Source of the DNA: Ascoidea tarda (nom. inval.)
Lineage: Eukaryota > Ascomycota > Saccharomycetes > Ascoideales > Ascoideaceae
Assembly (NCBI GenBank): GCA_030560485.1
Contig: JAKTTS010000005.1
Span: 31,001-95,000 of the forward strand
Direction: 5' to 3'
DNA: 64,000 nt
Each line of letters opens with the position of its first letter. Positions within the stretch are counted from its first letter, which is position 1. A program made the translations under genes and the position numbers. Below, in pieces: positions 27,181 through 38,131 of the stretch. Below the pieces are notes generated by a model. It saw only the letters and a list, made by a program, of their open reading frames with translations, made no database searches and was not told the origin of the DNA.

Positions 27181-29933
27181 TGTCCAGTTCTATTGATTCC
27201 CAGGCTGACCTCACCTCACCTTACTATGATCCCATGATCCACTTGAACCAACTATTTGATTCCCCTGAATCTCTTGGTGAATTAAATCAGCTTTTGGATT
27301 ATTCAAACAATTACAAAACAAATCTCGATAAAAAAATTTATAAAAAACAAATATTATATAACAAGACAAACTCCAACTTGAGCTCAAAAATTAATTATGA
27401 TGATGATATATCAAATTTAATCAGTGAAATCAACGAAACAAGATCTTTAGCCGAAAAAACCCAACAGACAATCTCAAATATGACTTTTAATATTCAAAAT
27501 CTAGATCAAGGTAAAAAAAATTTGGTTCTTTCAATGACTGTCTTAAAAAGATTGCAAATGCTATTAACTGCTTATGACCAATTGAATAACATGTTGTCCT
27601 CCGATGCTAAAGATCCAAATAACAATCCAAATGACTATAATGAAATGCTTAATCTAATATCGGTTGTGATTCAATTAAATTTACATTTTCAAAATTATAA
27701 AAATATTAACGAAATAAACCTATTGTCAAAGGATATATCAAAGCTAAAAATTAATTTAACCGACCAGATATTTAGTGATTTTGAATCTCTTTTAGATGGA
27801 AAAAAAAAGAATCCACACACACAATCAAATGCATCTCAATTAATAAAAGCTTGTGAAATTTTAGATATAATTGGTCAATCTTACCATGACAAGCTAATCA
27901 ATCTATTCATAACTTTACAATTTAAAGAGTTCAAATCAATTTTTAATATCAGCGATGAAGCTGGCTCATTGGAAAATTTATCTCGTCGTTATATATATTT
28001 TAAAAAGATCTTTAGAAATTTTAATGATTATTATCATAAGTTTTTTTCAAAATCCTATGATTTAAAATTTGAAATATGCAAACGGTTTTGCGAGTTTACT
28101 AAAGATGATTTAAAACTACTTTTAAATAACATCAAACAAGATAATCTTAACAACAAAAATAACGACAATAGCAACAACAACAGTATCAATAACGCTGGTG
28201 ATGATAATGACTCAAGCTCAAATTCAATTGTCAATATTTTATTAAAAACGCTTGGTGAGACATTGGAATTTGAAGATTACTTGAACAAATCAAATAATAA
28301 CTCAACTTTTTTCACAAAAAAAATTTCAATCGCTTTTGAGCCTTATCTCTCAATTTGGTTAGATCAACAAAGTAGCATCATATCAAAGAACTTTTTAAAA
28401 TACATGGCAGCGCCAAAACTATCCCCTGCTCAAAAAGATATTAATGATAACTCGTCTATTAAACAAGAAGATATTATAACTGATGTCATACCTTCTTCAG
28501 CTGAATTATTCAGAACTTATCGACAGATTCTCAATCATGCAATTAAACTATCAAATGGCTCATTTTTATTAAATTTGACTGATTTGTATGTAAAGCATTT
28601 AAACGATTATAATGAAAAAATTTTAAAACCACTTTTCCCAAAGAACGATAGAGATTTAATGGTTTCTGAAGGAATAGACTATCTTATTTTAATTTTTAAT
28701 ACGTCTGACTACATAAATATCACTATAGATCAATTAGTTGAGAAATTAAAATCTCTAATAACCCCTGAACTATCTCCAAAAGTTGAAGTTAAATTTGAAA
28801 ACCCAAAAGAAATATATGTCAATTTAATAACTGACTCAATGAATAAGTTGTTAACTAAAATTGATTTAGATTGCGAATTATCATGGAAAGAAATGACAAA
28901 TAATAATTGGAAATTAATTAGGGATGTTTCTGATCAAAGTCGTTATATCATCGATTTAAAAGAAATCATTTTAAAAAACTTGAGAAAATTTTTATTCAAA
29001 TTCAATAGAGATGTGTATGTGAAAAATTTTATGGACAAATTAGTAGAGTTTATTATTAAGAAATTTTTGAGCAAATTTATCTCGTTAAAACCAATATCCA
29101 TTATCACTGCAGAGCAAATTTTGTTAGATCTTTCGACATTAAAAGATTTTTTCAAAAATTTACCCAAAACACTTGCCATGACAGATTCTGAAATTGAAAA
29201 TGAACTCAAAAATCAGGCTCAAAGCAATAGACTTAAAAGCTTTGAATCATCAGAAAATAAATTGGCCATCAAATTATCAAAGAGTTATTTTAAAACCATT
29301 GATCTTCAGTATAACAAGTTTGAAAAAATTTTAAAAATGATTATGATTGATAATAAGGATAAAGATAACTTGATTTCAAATTATTTTTTGATTGTTGGTG
29401 ATAAAAATTTCAATAATTTTCTAAAAATATTAACTCTAAAAGGTATTGTCTATTCACCAAGTTCCACCTCTTATCAAGATAAAAGTGAAATTAAAAAATT
29501 CAGAAATTTGTTCGATAATCATGTCAAAAACTACACTGGGCCAAAATTAATGGATGACTCACCAGTTTTATCCAATATCAATATGACAGTAAATAATGAC
29601 ACCGGAGCCAAAAAAGTCGATCTAAATATTAATACTATATTGTTGGCAAACTCAGGACTGCTAGGTTCATCTATAGAACTACCAACCTTATCTTCTCCAT
29701 TGCTCGGTAACTCATCGACAATACCCGAATTGAATTTTAATCTTTTACCAAAAGTCAAGTCGACAAATTTAAATTTAATTAAAAAAACAACCACTTTTGG
29801 CGATAATTTTAATACAAATCAAATTGAAAAAAATTTAAAAGACTTTGCATTAAATAGTGAGAATAATTTTAAAAACGTCAATGAAAACTTAAAGACTAAT
29901 TTAGGAAAACTTTTTAATAGAAATCCCAATTGA
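27180..29933 (+). CDS. VPS53: Vps53, GARP tethering complex subunit
   Basis: This 917-residue protein starts at ATG 27180 (MSSSIDSQADLTSPYYDPM); the frame upstream is open only via TTG. The N-terminal YDPMIHLNQLFDSPESL segment and the following coiled region, with the LDQGKKNLVLSMTVLKRLQML stretch at about 118-138, are characteristic of the Vps53 N-domain. The rest is helical, as expected for a CATCHR-family tether, with an Asn-rich insert at about 345-375. In the GARP complex, Vps53 works with Vps51, Vps52 and Vps54 to tether endosome-derived vesicles at the late Golgi. S. cerevisiae Vps53 is about 820 residues. Together with Rgp1 and Sec4, it is one of three vesicle-traffic genes in the window, but they are not adjacent. 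Confidence 0.9.
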   Translation: MSSSIDSQADLTSPYYDPMIHLNQLFDSPESLGELNQLLDYSNNYKTNLDKKIYKKQILYNKTNSNLSSKINYDDDISNLISEINETRSLAEKTQQTISNMTFNIQNLDQGKKNLVLSMTVLKRLQMLLTAYDQLNNMLSSDAKDPNNNPNDYNEMLNLISVVIQLNLHFQNYKNINEINLLSKDISKLKINLTDQIFSDFESLLDGKKKNPHTQSNASQLIKACEILDIIGQSYHDKLINLFITLQFKEFKSIFNISDEAGSLENLSRRYIYFKKIFRNFNDYYHKFFSKSYDLKFEICKRFCEFTKDDLKLLLNNIKQDNLNNKNNDNSNNNSINNAGDDNDSSSNSIVNILLKTLGETLEFEDYLNKSNNNSTFFTKKISIAFEPYLSIWLDQQSSIISKNFLKYMAAPKLSPAQKDINDNSSIKQEDIITDVIPSSAELFRTYRQILNHAIKLSNGSFLLNLTDLYVKHLNDYNEKILKPLFPKNDRDLMVSEGIDYLILIFNTSDYINITIDQLVEKLKSLITPELSPKVEVKFENPKEIYVNLITDSMNKLLTKIDLDCELSWKEMTNNNWKLIRDVSDQSRYIIDLKEIILKNLRKFLFKFNRDVYVKNFMDKLVEFIIKKFLSKFISLKPISIITAEQILLDLSTLKDFFKNLPKTLAMTDSEIENELKNQAQSNRLKSFESSENKLAIKLSKSYFKTIDLQYNKFEKILKMIMIDNKDKDNLISNYFLIVGDKNFNNFLKILTLKGIVYSPSSTSYQDKSEIKKFRNLFDNHVKNYTGPKLMDDSPVLSNINMTVNNDTGAKKVDLNINTILLANSGLLGSSIELPTLSSPLLGNSSTIPELNFNLLPKVKSTNLNLIKKTTTFGDNFNTNQIEKNLKDFALNSENNFKNVNENLKTNLGKLFNRNPN

Positions 29934-30113
29934 GTTTAGTTTTTATGGAATTGTATTAATATATTTCAAATAACAGGTTTATAATGTAAAGAAGTTCGTT
30001 TATTTAATTATTCATCAATATAGAAAAACAAAAATAAACTTTTTGTGATTATTTTTCCGAGTAAATGAAAAAGAAAATCAAAACCTAATGATCATAAAGT
30101 ACAAATTAATGAT

Positions 30114-32144
30114 TTATCTATTGAATCTATTCAAAACTTCTGAATTTTTCAATAAAAACATAGCAACAACCTGACTAGCTTTTTTCTTATTTGCACCAAT
30201 ACTTTTAGCTATAGGGATGTTGTTCAAGACAAAAGTGGATTGGATAAAATTGGCACCAATTTTATTTATTTCGTATCTTGGAGGTATGCTGACCTTTTTG
30301 GTATTCATGATAATTGTGTATAATTTTTCTCTTGCTGAGTAGTCAATAAAAGTTTCACTGATAGGTAGTACATTATAAACATCAAATTCATTGTCATTTA
30401 TCACTTCTTTAGTAATGTAAGATTTCAAGGTAAATGTAACCTCTACATTATCAGAATCGAAGCCATCAATGTTGGAAACATGGTTGCAATCATTATTTGA
30501 TTCTGATACATTACTGCCACATGGGTTATATCTTTGACAAAATATACGTTCTTGTTCTCTCAACGCAATCATTGCTGCTCTAATTCCAGCTTCTTTGGTG
30601 TTTTTGCCAATACCAATACCTAAAATCTGATCATTTAGTTTGCAGGAAACTTTGAACTGTTTGTCAAAAATATTACCATATTCTAAAATATCATACTTGG
30701 GTGAACTGTGTGGAGTGCCAATTAACCCATATAATCTAGCTTTGGCAGTTTTATCCCGTAGACCTTTCACATTAATCTCATCATTATCGAAAGTGTGAAT
30801 CCCTTTAAAATTTCCTGCATATTTCTCTTCATCGCTGATTTCAGTATTAGTATTAATATTATTTGAACTTTCTGCATGGCTTGGAGAAGTTAGAAAATTA
30901 TTTTTTTGTTCATTTCCTTCAACTGTGCCTTTATTCTTCAAAACATGATCATTTTCGCCATTCTTAGCCTTTGTATAGTCTTCAATTTCTTTGGTAATTA
31001 ATATGTTTAACCAATTCTTAACTTCTTTAGTTTTAGAAAAATTATTTTGGTCTTCTTGAATTAGCAAACCTCCAATATAACATAAAAACTCATCTTTGGT
31101 AGAAAAATTATAAAATTTACCCCATGTGTTTAAACACAGTTGGAAATTTATTTTTGCACTCATATTTAATATCTCTTCGAATTTTATATGAGGAATTTTT
31201 TTAATAATTGAAATTGTCAAGGTGTTAAAATAATTTAATCCAATTGCCAAAGTATTTTCTCTCCATTCTCTGTCCTTCTGATTGTCGTCATCGGGCATAG
31301 AATAGATTAATTTATAAATTCTGTTATCTTCAAGTTTGGGGATAACTGGGGGAAAGATATCAATAAATTTCTTTTTTTTATCATTTTTATCATTTTTGTC
31401 ATTTGTGCTATCATTGTTTTTAATATTGATTTGATTGTCATTACCTTTGTTTTTGCTTTCGTTTTCAAAAACAAATAATTCTTCCTTTGGATTAAATTGA
31501 CTTTTGATGGCACTTTTATCTTCTTGATCAGGTATGTCTATAACAGATTCATCATCTGAATCCGAGATTATTATTTCTTCTTCACCTAAGGATTTGAGTG
31601 TTTCGAGATTAGTAATTTCATCGAATAAACTCAACTTACCAAGTGAATAATAATTTTTTAATTTTACGCCCATCAAGAATTCTTTACGATTTGAACATAA
31701 ATAATCTAAAGGTTTACTATCATGTCGAACTTTTTCGATTTCATTTTCATTTGGGAAATCATTGATGATTGATTTTAAATTTAAAATCAAACTTTGCATG
31801 GTTTTTGAATGTTTTAATATGTCGACTTTTGTAATTCTTTTATCTTTTGTTGAATTTGAAGCAGTATTTCTTATCAACTTTGAGAACTTGATATCGTGGT
31901 TGTTAGCTTCAGAGTTACCATTGTCATTGTTATTGTCATTTTCAGCTGTATATGTGTTTCTTCTAGTGTGATTTCTGGTTAGATCTTTAGTGCAATTCTC
32001 TTTTTGTTGAATTTGTTCAGCATTAAGTTTAGCCTTTTTATTGGTTAAATTTGAGGTGATAGATGAATCCTTTGCAGGTTTTTCCTCTTCAATATCATTA
32101 TCGCTGTCCAATTTTCTCTTAGTAGTGGGTGATTTTTTAACCAT
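30114..32144 (-). CDS. Dicer/Rnt1-like protein with degenerate RNase III domain (paralog B)
   Basis: This 676-residue protein is a clear paralog of the gene at 3950-5995. Shared landmarks: the N-terminal KEFxxGxxLKxxYxxGxLxxFD block, the IFPPVIP lead-in, a shrunken RNase III fold (about 262-390), dsRBD1 (about 464-535, TKEAGIRAAMIAL) and C-terminal dsRBD2 (about 603-672, NKKKASQVVAMFLL). At the signature helix the residues corresponding to NERLEFLGDS read ENTLAIGLNY (296-305), losing all three acids. In the second motif, DEFLCYIGGL keeps the Asp (D351) but has Leu (L354) where Glu is catalytic. A long Asn/Glu-rich insert separates the RNase III fold from dsRBD1. It is probably a catalytically inactive dsRNA-binding protein. 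The two genes are 24 kb apart and on opposite strands. Confidence 0.78.
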   Translation of the reverse strand: MVKKSPTTKRKLDSDNDIEEEKPAKDSSITSNLTNKKAKLNAEQIQQKENCTKDLTRNHTRRNTYTAENDNNNDNGNSEANNHDIKFSKLIRNTASNSTKDKRITKVDILKHSKTMQSLILNLKSIINDFPNENEIEKVRHDSKPLDYLCSNRKEFLMGVKLKNYYSLGKLSLFDEITNLETLKSLGEEEIIISDSDDESVIDIPDQEDKSAIKSQFNPKEELFVFENESKNKGNDNQINIKNNDSTNDKNDKNDKKKKFIDIFPPVIPKLEDNRIYKLIYSMPDDDNQKDREWRENTLAIGLNYFNTLTISIIKKIPHIKFEEILNMSAKINFQLCLNTWGKFYNFSTKDEFLCYIGGLLIQEDQNNFSKTKEVKNWLNILITKEIEDYTKAKNGENDHVLKNKGTVEGNEQKNNFLTSPSHAESSNNINTNTEISDEEKYAGNFKGIHTFDNDEINVKGLRDKTAKARLYGLIGTPHSSPKYDILEYGNIFDKQFKVSCKLNDQILGIGIGKNTKEAGIRAAMIALREQERIFCQRYNPCGSNVSESNNDCNHVSNIDGFDSDNVEVTFTLKSYITKEVINDNEFDVYNVLPISETFIDYSAREKLYTIIMNTKKVSIPPRYEINKIGANFIQSTFVLNNIPIAKSIGANKKKASQVVAMFLLKNSEVLNRFNR

Positions 32145-32589
32145 TTTATAATTGAATAAAAGAAATATATGGCTAGAGAAAATAGAGAAAAAGAATTAAG
32201 TATAAGATATAAGAGGTGATGGATTGGAACGTTTTTTTTGTCGAGAGATTAAACTCAAACAGAAGGTGAAGTTAAAGGACTCTTTTTTTGCCTCGAGGAA
32301 AAATTGCTGCAAAAGAGGGATTAGAATTTATTTAGTGTATTTTGTAAACCAAAATGGAGATGCTAAAGATAAGGGAATGAGTGGTAAATAACTTAAAGAA
32401 CTGAGACAAAACAAGACAAAACATATAGGAAAAAGACTGAGCAAAATGTTAAAATAAAATATAAGCTAGCTAAGCTCAAAAAAGGATTAAAATGTTGTAT
32501 AAATAACTATAAATAACTATGAATAATTCCAAAACAGGAAATAGAATAATGTGTAAACAGAAATGTATTGATAAAATTCAAATAAAAAT
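32145..32589. other. Intergenic region upstream of paralog B
   Basis: 445 bp between the RNA1 stop and the paralog B start, both genes on the minus strand. It is AT-rich with AAGACAAAAC-type repeats near 32405-32425. It presumably contains the RNA1 terminator and the paralog B promoter. Nothing else is recognisable. Confidence 0.4.
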
Positions 32590-33858
32590 TTAAACAGAGA
32601 GTTTCTCGAATTTTTCTGAAAGTGCTTCAGCTTCATAATCTTGAAGTAGTTTTTTTTCCAATTTCTCAGGATCAAAGTTTTTAATTTCTTTGATTTCAGC
32701 ATTTTGTTCTTCTTTCTCTTCTTCCTCTTCCTCTTCGTCGTCTTCGTCGTCTTCGTCATCGCTTTCTGGTTCTTCCAAGTCGTCCAACTCGTCTAAAGCA
32801 CCACCTCTTTCTTCTAAGATTTTAGAAATTTCCAAGATTTCTGAGGGCAATTCTTCAGATTCTAAAACATTTCCATTAATTTCCAAGATTCTTAAGTTTT
32901 CATTGAATTTAATGTATTTATTTAAAGAAGGTAAAGAAAGATAATTCAATTCATTATATTGTAGTTTTAAAGAGTTTAGAGTGGTGATTTTAGTTGATAA
33001 CAACAGCTCAAGTAATACTTTTGAACCATTTGCAGATAATAAACAATCATTTAAATTTAATTCCTGTAAATTTGACCAATTTGTTAAATTATTTGATAAG
33101 ATTTGAGTGGAAGAGAAAGTTAAAGTATTATCTTGTAAGTCTAAATATTTTAAATTTTTCAAATACTTCAAGCCATTTGAGATTAAATTTGAGATACCAT
33201 GGGGTCTAATGCCATTTTGATACAACTTAATAGATTCTAAATCTTTATGGTTTTTCAAGGCAATTGACAAGTAATTAGTTGACCCATTTTCCAATCTATT
33301 TCTACCGCAAATGAAGGAAATTAAAGAATTTTTATTTTTATTTTTTTTATTTAAAGATAGTTTAAATAAAGAAGCCGCAATTCTTTGACCAGCAAATGGA
33401 CCCATACCATTGTTGGATAGTATCAAGTGATCTAAAGAAATCGCATGGGGCAAGAACTTTTCAATGGGCTCTATTGTTTGCAAACCAAAGGCATTGTCAG
33501 ACAAGTTTAAAATGGACAAGTTGTTCAACGTCAATAACGAAGGCAAAATGTAATCTAAGGATTGGGGAATCTCAGTATTCAATCTTCCAGTGTAAAAATC
33601 GCTGAAATCAATCTCAACAATAGAATCCTTCTTGGACTGAGGCAAGCCCAAGATAAAGTCAGACAAAGCCTGTGAGGCCTCAATACCTATTGTGTTTCCA
33701 GAGAAGTCCAACTTCTTCAAGTGCTCTAACCCAGCTAACTCGTCAAGATATGGCTGGATATCAGCCTTGGTGTTGAACTTCAACGCCTTGCCAGCGATGG
33801 AGTAGACCTCATTGGGAGCAAAAGCAGGGACAAACTGGGAATCAAGCAAAGTAGACAT
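32590..33858 (-). CDS. RNA1: Ran GTPase-activating protein Rna1
   Basis: This 422-residue protein starts at the ATG at 33858 (MSTLLDSQFVPAFAPNEVYS). It consists of leucine-rich repeats, with LKKLDFSGNTIGIEASQAL, LTLNNLSILNLSDNAFG and similar units through about residue 350. A strongly acidic tail (ESDDEDDEDDEEEEEEE) and a short Lys-rich end follow, which is the standard RanGAP layout. It stimulates GTP hydrolysis by Gsp1/Ran in the cytoplasm and so drives nuclear transport. Length matches S. cerevisiae Rna1 (407 residues). The expected catalytic Arg near the N-terminal repeats is plausibly R117 in DFYTGR, as in the family. Confidence 0.95.
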   Translation of the reverse strand: MSTLLDSQFVPAFAPNEVYSIAGKALKFNTKADIQPYLDELAGLEHLKKLDFSGNTIGIEASQALSDFILGLPQSKKDSIVEIDFSDFYTGRLNTEIPQSLDYILPSLLTLNNLSILNLSDNAFGLQTIEPIEKFLPHAISLDHLILSNNGMGPFAGQRIAASLFKLSLNKKNKNKNSLISFICGRNRLENGSTNYLSIALKNHKDLESIKLYQNGIRPHGISNLISNGLKYLKNLKYLDLQDNTLTFSSTQILSNNLTNWSNLQELNLNDCLLSANGSKVLLELLLSTKITTLNSLKLQYNELNYLSLPSLNKYIKFNENLRILEINGNVLESEELPSEILEISKILEERGGALDELDDLEEPESDDEDDEDDEEEEEEEKEEQNAEIKEIKNFDPEKLEKKLLQDYEAEALSEKFEKLSV

Positions 33859-34164
33859 GGCAAACAACAACAGACTGAGTTTTCAGAAAGTGCAGCAGTA
33901 ACAACCAAACAACAAGTAAGCAGCAAGTGCTGGTGATTTGCAACTGTTTTAGTGTTTTTGTCTTTATTGTTTTCAGTGGGCGACTTTTTTTTACGGCTCT
34001 GTTTATTTTTTTTCTCACAAAAACACAGCCCACAGCGCTGGTTTTAGCCACGCGTTTGGATCCCTGCAGCATCGCATACACACACATATACACGCGTATT
34101 GCACTCTGCTGCTTTTGGTGTTTTTGGTGTTTTTTCTGTTTCAGTTCCACAAAAACCCTAGACA
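33859..34164. other. Intergenic region between NMD2 and RNA1
   Basis: 306 bp between the NMD2 stop and the RNA1 start (both minus strand). The centre (34030-34110) is GC-richer, with ACGCGT-like words (CACGCGT) and CACACA/TATACAC runs. It is the probable RNA1 promoter. Confidence 0.4.
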
Positions 34165-37100
34165 CTACGAGATGTTGCTGAGCACAATGTGCTTAATCTT
34201 TTCCTGCTCGTCCTTGTGCTTCTCGACCTGCTCGAGTCTGTCCAACACCAACCTGCTGTCCTTTGCGAGCTCCACTGTTTTGAGCACAATCTTCCCTTTG
34301 TTGGATTTCATTGCCAAAGCAAAAGGAATCTTGCCGTTGGTTGTCTTTCTGTTGGCAATAACAACACCACCATCATTGCCTGCGTGTCGGCTGTTGAGCT
34401 CTAGCTTGCTATAGCCATCAATGATGTCTTTCTCATAACCATCATGTATGTTCAAACTGAGAGAATTCTCAATCATCGATTTCGATGGAATTGGCGCGTT
34501 GAACCTCGACTTCTTTTCAATTTTTCTTGCTTCCAAACTATCCAAAAATATTTTCTTGTACTCCTTCTCTAATTCGTCGTCAATTTTATGGTCTTCTTCG
34601 CTTTGCTGAAGATAACTATTAGTTTCATTTTCTTTCTTATTTTCTTCCTTTTCTTCTCCATCTTCTTGTGCCATCCAGTTTTCCTCTCCATCAAACATCT
34701 CATCTTCCGATAAAAAGTCATCATCCTCATTTTCATTGTCATTATCATTATCATTATCATTATCTTCATTATCTTCATTATCTTCATTATCTTCGTTGTC
34801 TTGCTCAGTGTTAGTACCACTACCTATTCCATTTTCGGCTTCTCGGTTGCTATTTTTGATCTTATTAAAATCATCAAACGCATCTTTAAAATTGTCCCGA
34901 AACACAAAATAAGGATTGATTTGTTTATACATATCGTAGATTTTAAACTCGATATCCTTTGGTATATTAACCTTCATAAAAATGTAATAATTAAAGTAAA
35001 TCAAAAATTTATTCAACTTCTTTGTTGATACTTTGTTTTTTTTCCTCTTATTGAATTTTTTCCTCTTATCATTAGATTGCTTTGATGAATGACTTAATGT
35101 GTGAGAAATTGTTAAAAATAAACTAGTTATTAAATTGATTCTAAAATAATTATTTGGCAAGTCAAATTCATTAATTGGATTATTACTATTGATATATCCA
35201 AACAATAAAATTTTATAACAGATTTCAGTTACTAAATTGAATCCAATCAACTTGTGATTAAACATTTCCCCTAAATACTTGATTTCTGACAATCTTTTAC
35301 GATTATCCCTATAGTCATTATTCTCCAATCCAACTTGTATATTCTCAATTAGCAGATCTATAACTTCAATAACAAAATTATTAATTTTGCAATTTTTAGA
35401 TTTCGACATCAACTTTAATATTTTGACTAATGGAACAATGTTCTCATAATTAATTTCTTCTGGCTCGTCAAATAATTTCTTTAACCCATCAGTTGAATTT
35501 GGTAAGGTTTTATTATCATTATCGTTATCTTTTTCATTATTGTTATCTTTTTCATTATCATTATCACTGATTTGATTACCACTTGATTCCTCGTTCGAAT
35601 TATCGTTATTAATATTATCATTATTAATGTTATCATTATTTCGATAGTTTTCCCAATCTAATTTTCTAATCAACATAAAAATCGTATAAAAGTTTTTTGA
35701 TGACAATTGTTTTCTAATCAATTTTTTAAAAAAAATAAATTCTGGATTTTGATTTTCTTTCATTTCATTTTCAATAGCATTGATATTCTTCAAATCTGGT
35801 GGTTTTAAAGTTAAAAGAAAATTGTCAATAGAAATTTGATCATCTTTGCTTAATTTTTTATTTTCATTTTTAACTTTGATTAATAATGATATCATTTGTT
35901 CCATCAATTTTAGATATTCTTCATTATCATTATAGATTAAAAATCTTCCGCAATTATCTAAAAAAATCTCTAAAATTTCAATATTTCTAGGATTATTAAT
36001 ATTTAAAATTAAGGAATTTATCTTATTAAAAATTAAGTGAGTGGGCATTAAATTAAATTTAACCAACTCACAAAAATAGTTGATATTTTTAAAATCAACG
36101 TAATCATTAAAAATTTGTCTTTTAAACCCAGAATCCAAATATTGGATAATATCCTGAGTTAGTTTTGGTAATAAATGCTGGTTAATTGCCAAAAATCTAC
36201 AATAAAATTTAACATTTCTTAGATCTGTGTTTTCAATTAGAAAACGATATAGTCGTTGCTGTGATGCTTTATTATTTAATTCTTGTAACCAAAAATCATA
36301 AGCACAATTATCAATATCCTGTCTAGTATTTAAATGCTGCAATCTGACTAAAAATTCTGTCATTTTTTCACCTTTAGATCTTTCTTCATTGTTGTCTGTG
36401 ATAGTAACGCTATTACTAGAAGTAGAAGAGCCAATCGAAGCATGGCTATTGTTTTCGATATTTGATGAATCATTTAAATTTGGTAAGAAATTTTCAGGAA
36501 TTGTATTTCTTAAATCAGGTAATTCTTCATAGAATTTTTTTTCGTCATCATTAGACCAGATTGAAAATTTGCCATTTAATCTGTTTTGTTTTAAGACTCC
36601 TGTTACTAGAGATGGATATTAATCATTGAAATCATCGTTTTCGTTCTTTTTATTATCAATTGTTAATTGATCAAAATCAGGAATATTGAATTTTAAAATT
36701 TCATTGAATATTTCACATAAATTTTTGAATTTTTTGTATAAATTTAACAAGTCGTCATAATTTGATTGATGTTGATCAGAGATTTTACCTGTTCTTATCG
36801 CAAATTGTTTATTTCTATTTTCCAAAGATATTAATTTAAGATTTAAGGATTCAGTCTTTGAAATTAGTTTTTTGATATAAATTTGAAATAAATTGAGTAA
36901 CAATGTTGATAATTCTTGATCCAGATTTTGGGATTGATCCAAGAGTGATAACAAGTCTTTGGATAATGTCAAAACATTTGAATACAAAGGAAAAAGATAG
37001 AAGAATCTTTTTATAAACATTGTTACAATATTTAAAGTAATACCTAAATTAAATTCAACAGTCGAAGACAAAATATCCTGGATTATAAAAACAAAAAGGT

Positions 37101-37872
37101 TGCTTGATTGAAAATTTTTGAATTTTTTAGAGATGGAGTCAGAAAGGGAATCTTTTGCGCAAAAATTAAAATTTTTAAATAAACCAATTAAATAAAATTC
37201 AGTGAATAATCGTAGTAAGTTCCGCTTTTTGTTTGCCTTCAATAGGTCATCCTTATTAGCAGAATATGGGGATTGTTGATCTTTATCGCTGGAATTCATC
37301 ACTGTTGAAGGAATTGAGATTGGATGTAATAAATTGTTTAAAAAATAAGATAGTAAAAAGGGTGTGAAATGAATTGAGAATCTTTGATGTAATGCACTTA
37401 CTATCTCCAAAGCAGCATTGATATCGTCATTTTTAATACATTTTGTCAAGCCCTCAGAAACAGCAGGAATGATTTCGGATAGATATTTTTCTAAGGATAT
37501 AGTTGAAATATCCTTTAAAATTTGCAATTGGCTTTCTTTGTTAATTGATAACTTGATTTTCTTAATAAAAGCAGTGTTCTTTTTCAAGGATGTATCTAGG
37601 TTTTTCGATATTTTAAAAAGATAACCAGTATCATTGTTATCATTACTTGGGCCTAAGACCCTAGATGCAGCACCATTACCAACATTTTCAGTATTACGGT
37701 TAGAGTCAGTGCCCATATTGGCAAAATCATTCAATCGATTTTCATTCCAAACTCTCAAGTTGGCTTTCAACAATTCAATTTTCCTGGGAGTCAAAGTGAG
37801 TGAGGCACCCAAAGCCCCACCAGCAATACCATCGTTTGCCATATCTTTACCTTCATTTTCAAGCAATGGCAT
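34165..37872 (-). CDS. NMD2: Nmd2/Upf2, interrupted by one in-frame stop
   Basis: A single reading frame from ATG 37872 to the stop at 34165 would give 1234 amino-acid codons plus one internal TAA at 36621-36619. The first part (417 residues) carries the first MIF4G domain, with KKNTAFIKKIKLSIN and SLEKYLSEIIPAVSEGL, which match Upf2. After the TAA the same frame continues YPSLVTGVLKQNRLNG without a gap, then the second and third MIF4G-like regions, an acidic run and the C-terminal Upf1-binding region (NAPIPSKSMIENSLSLNIHD). Upf2 bridges Upf1 and Upf3 in nonsense-mediated decay. S. cerevisiae Nmd2 has 1089 residues. There are no usable intron signals around the stop. It is either a sequence error, a recent null allele, or a readthrough/autoregulatory site. 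Confidence 0.85.
36619..36621 (-). other. In-frame TAA within NMD2
   Basis: The codon order on the minus strand is TTC AAT GAT TAA TAT CCA TCT. The frame is the same before and after, and both sides encode conserved Upf2 sequence. The next in-frame ATG is at 36363, 85 codons downstream. Confidence 0.92.
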
Positions 37873-38131
37873 TATTGGAAGAATGATAGCTCGTCATATA
37901 CTGGCCTTCAAAGCCTGTTCAACTCTTCTTCTCAACAAAAAGCAAGAAGAAAGAAATGTCACATGACACAAATGCACGTCGACGCGTTACCGGCGCACTT
38001 CGAACCGAAAATTGTCTTCGAGTTAAAATGGTTGAGGTCGTAATCTTACGTTAAACTTACTGAAAGAGTGAAGCCAAATCAAAGAGTGAAAATAAAACTC
38101 GAATAACTATAAAAAATACAACAAGTACTAT
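37873..38131. other. Intergenic region, NMD2 promoter / PTR2 3' end
   Basis: 259 bp between NMD2 (start) and PTR2 (stop), both on the minus strand. A GC-rich patch near 37975-38010 (GTCGACGCGTTACCGGCGC) includes ACGCGT. It is probably the NMD2 promoter. Confidence 0.4.

Noticed and set aside
36364-36621. Intron between the two halves of NMD2
   Set aside because: Both halves are in the same frame, the region between encodes Upf2-like sequence, and there is no donor/branch-point set around the TAA.
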